From positions 1 to 54,776 of the forward strand of contig CAKKRO010000170.1 of assembly GCA_919902625.1 (NCBI GenBank): a stretch of DNA of 54,776 bases, written 5' to 3'. The number at the start of each line of letters is the position of its first letter. Position 1 is the stretch's first letter. A program made the position numbers and the translations under genes. Below the pieces are notes generated by a model. It made no database searches and was not told where the DNA came from. It saw nothing but the letters and a program-made list of their open reading frames with translations. Below are positions 54,710-54,776 of the stretch, in pieces. This DNA is from Nitrosomonadaceae bacterium. Its GTDB lineage: Bacteria; Pseudomonadota; Gammaproteobacteria; Burkholderiales; Nitrosomonadaceae.

Positions 54710-54776
54710 CTGTCAGATTCGATTGATTTACAAGATTCCGCCACCTTTCATCTCATCAAACAAACGAGAAGAGTGA
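54710..54776 (+). CDS. possible start of a third gene, cut by window end
   Basis: An AAAGGAG box (54695-54701) is followed eight bases later by CTG, opening a frame LSDSIDLQDSATFHLIKQTR that runs to the window end. No ATG, GTG or TTG lies at the right place. CTG would be a rare start. Only 22 codons are visible, so the call is weak. Confidence 0.25.
   Translation, partial: MSDSIDLQDSATFHLIKQTRRV

Noticed and set aside
54589..54724. Near-identical 14-base repeats as attachment sites
   Set aside because: Too short, not perfect, no integrase or tRNA nearby; kept only as a remark with the edge reading frame.
1..54776. CRISPR arrays, rRNA and tRNA genes
   Set aside because: No regularly spaced direct repeats and no T-loop or rRNA-like sequence were noticed in the gaps; not an exhaustive computed search.

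Overview
The window looks like a chromosomal segment of a betaproteobacterium, most likely an ammonia oxidiser of the Nitrosomonas group. This is inferred from gene content: RegB/RegA-type redox regulators, a three-subunit transhydrogenase, an APS-reductase-type cys cluster with a DUF934 gene, an RpfE-type protein next to an EAL protein, and a minor-pilin/PilY1 operon. No rRNA or tRNA gene was seen, so the genus is not proven. Most of the window is ordinary housekeeping DNA, dense and moderately AT-rich, with short intergenic gaps, several of which hold dispersed palindromic repeats.

Layout. 1-3.6 kb: a REP-like repeat, mutL (minus), then rpiA and phoU (plus). 3.6-9.9 kb: a minus-strand type IV pilus operon pilE-pilV-pilW-pilX-pilY1-fimT with overlapping genes. 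10.1-13.4 kb: thiO (plus) facing ispH and a DAHP synthase (minus). 13.6-15.5 kb: regB-regA (plus) with a candidate RegA box upstream. 15.5-21.4 kb (minus): ribD, nrdR, glyA, clpA, clpS. 21.5-26.4 kb: a cold-shock gene with promoter and terminator, icd (minus), then an RpfE-type gene and a PAS-EAL protein whose catalytic motif is degenerate (plus). 26.5-35.6 kb (minus): pntAA-pntAB-pntB, an orphan Hpt protein, a roughly 1180-residue flavo-iron-sulfur protein resembling a fused NfnB-NfnA, an intact receiver-EAL regulator, and a receiver remnant with its centre deleted.

35.6-42.7 kb: assimilatory sulfate reduction, read cysI-DUF934-cysH-cysD-cysN (minus), preceded by a small unknown gene and facing cysB (plus). 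42.8-45.5 kb (plus): a membrane-anchored cytochrome c, a DUF3293 protein, a Tim44-like protein and a DUF2165 membrane protein. 45.5-49.6 kb (minus): a choice-of-anchor-L/RTX-like protein, a GlcG/HbpS-like protein, and cysK-cysE, so cysteine synthesis is almost complete in this window.

50.2-54.6 kb (plus) is the accessory part. It holds a two-gene unit: a restriction-endonuclease/superfamily-2 helicase fusion, followed by a 711-residue protein that combines two RNA-polymerase-alpha-CTD-like helix-hairpin-helix modules, a sigma-70 region-4-like helix-turn-helix and several possible winged helices. I see no methyltransferase or known partner in the window. It is the best candidate here for an undescribed defence-like system. 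A third reading frame, with a good ribosome binding site but only a CTG as a possible start, begins just before the window ends.
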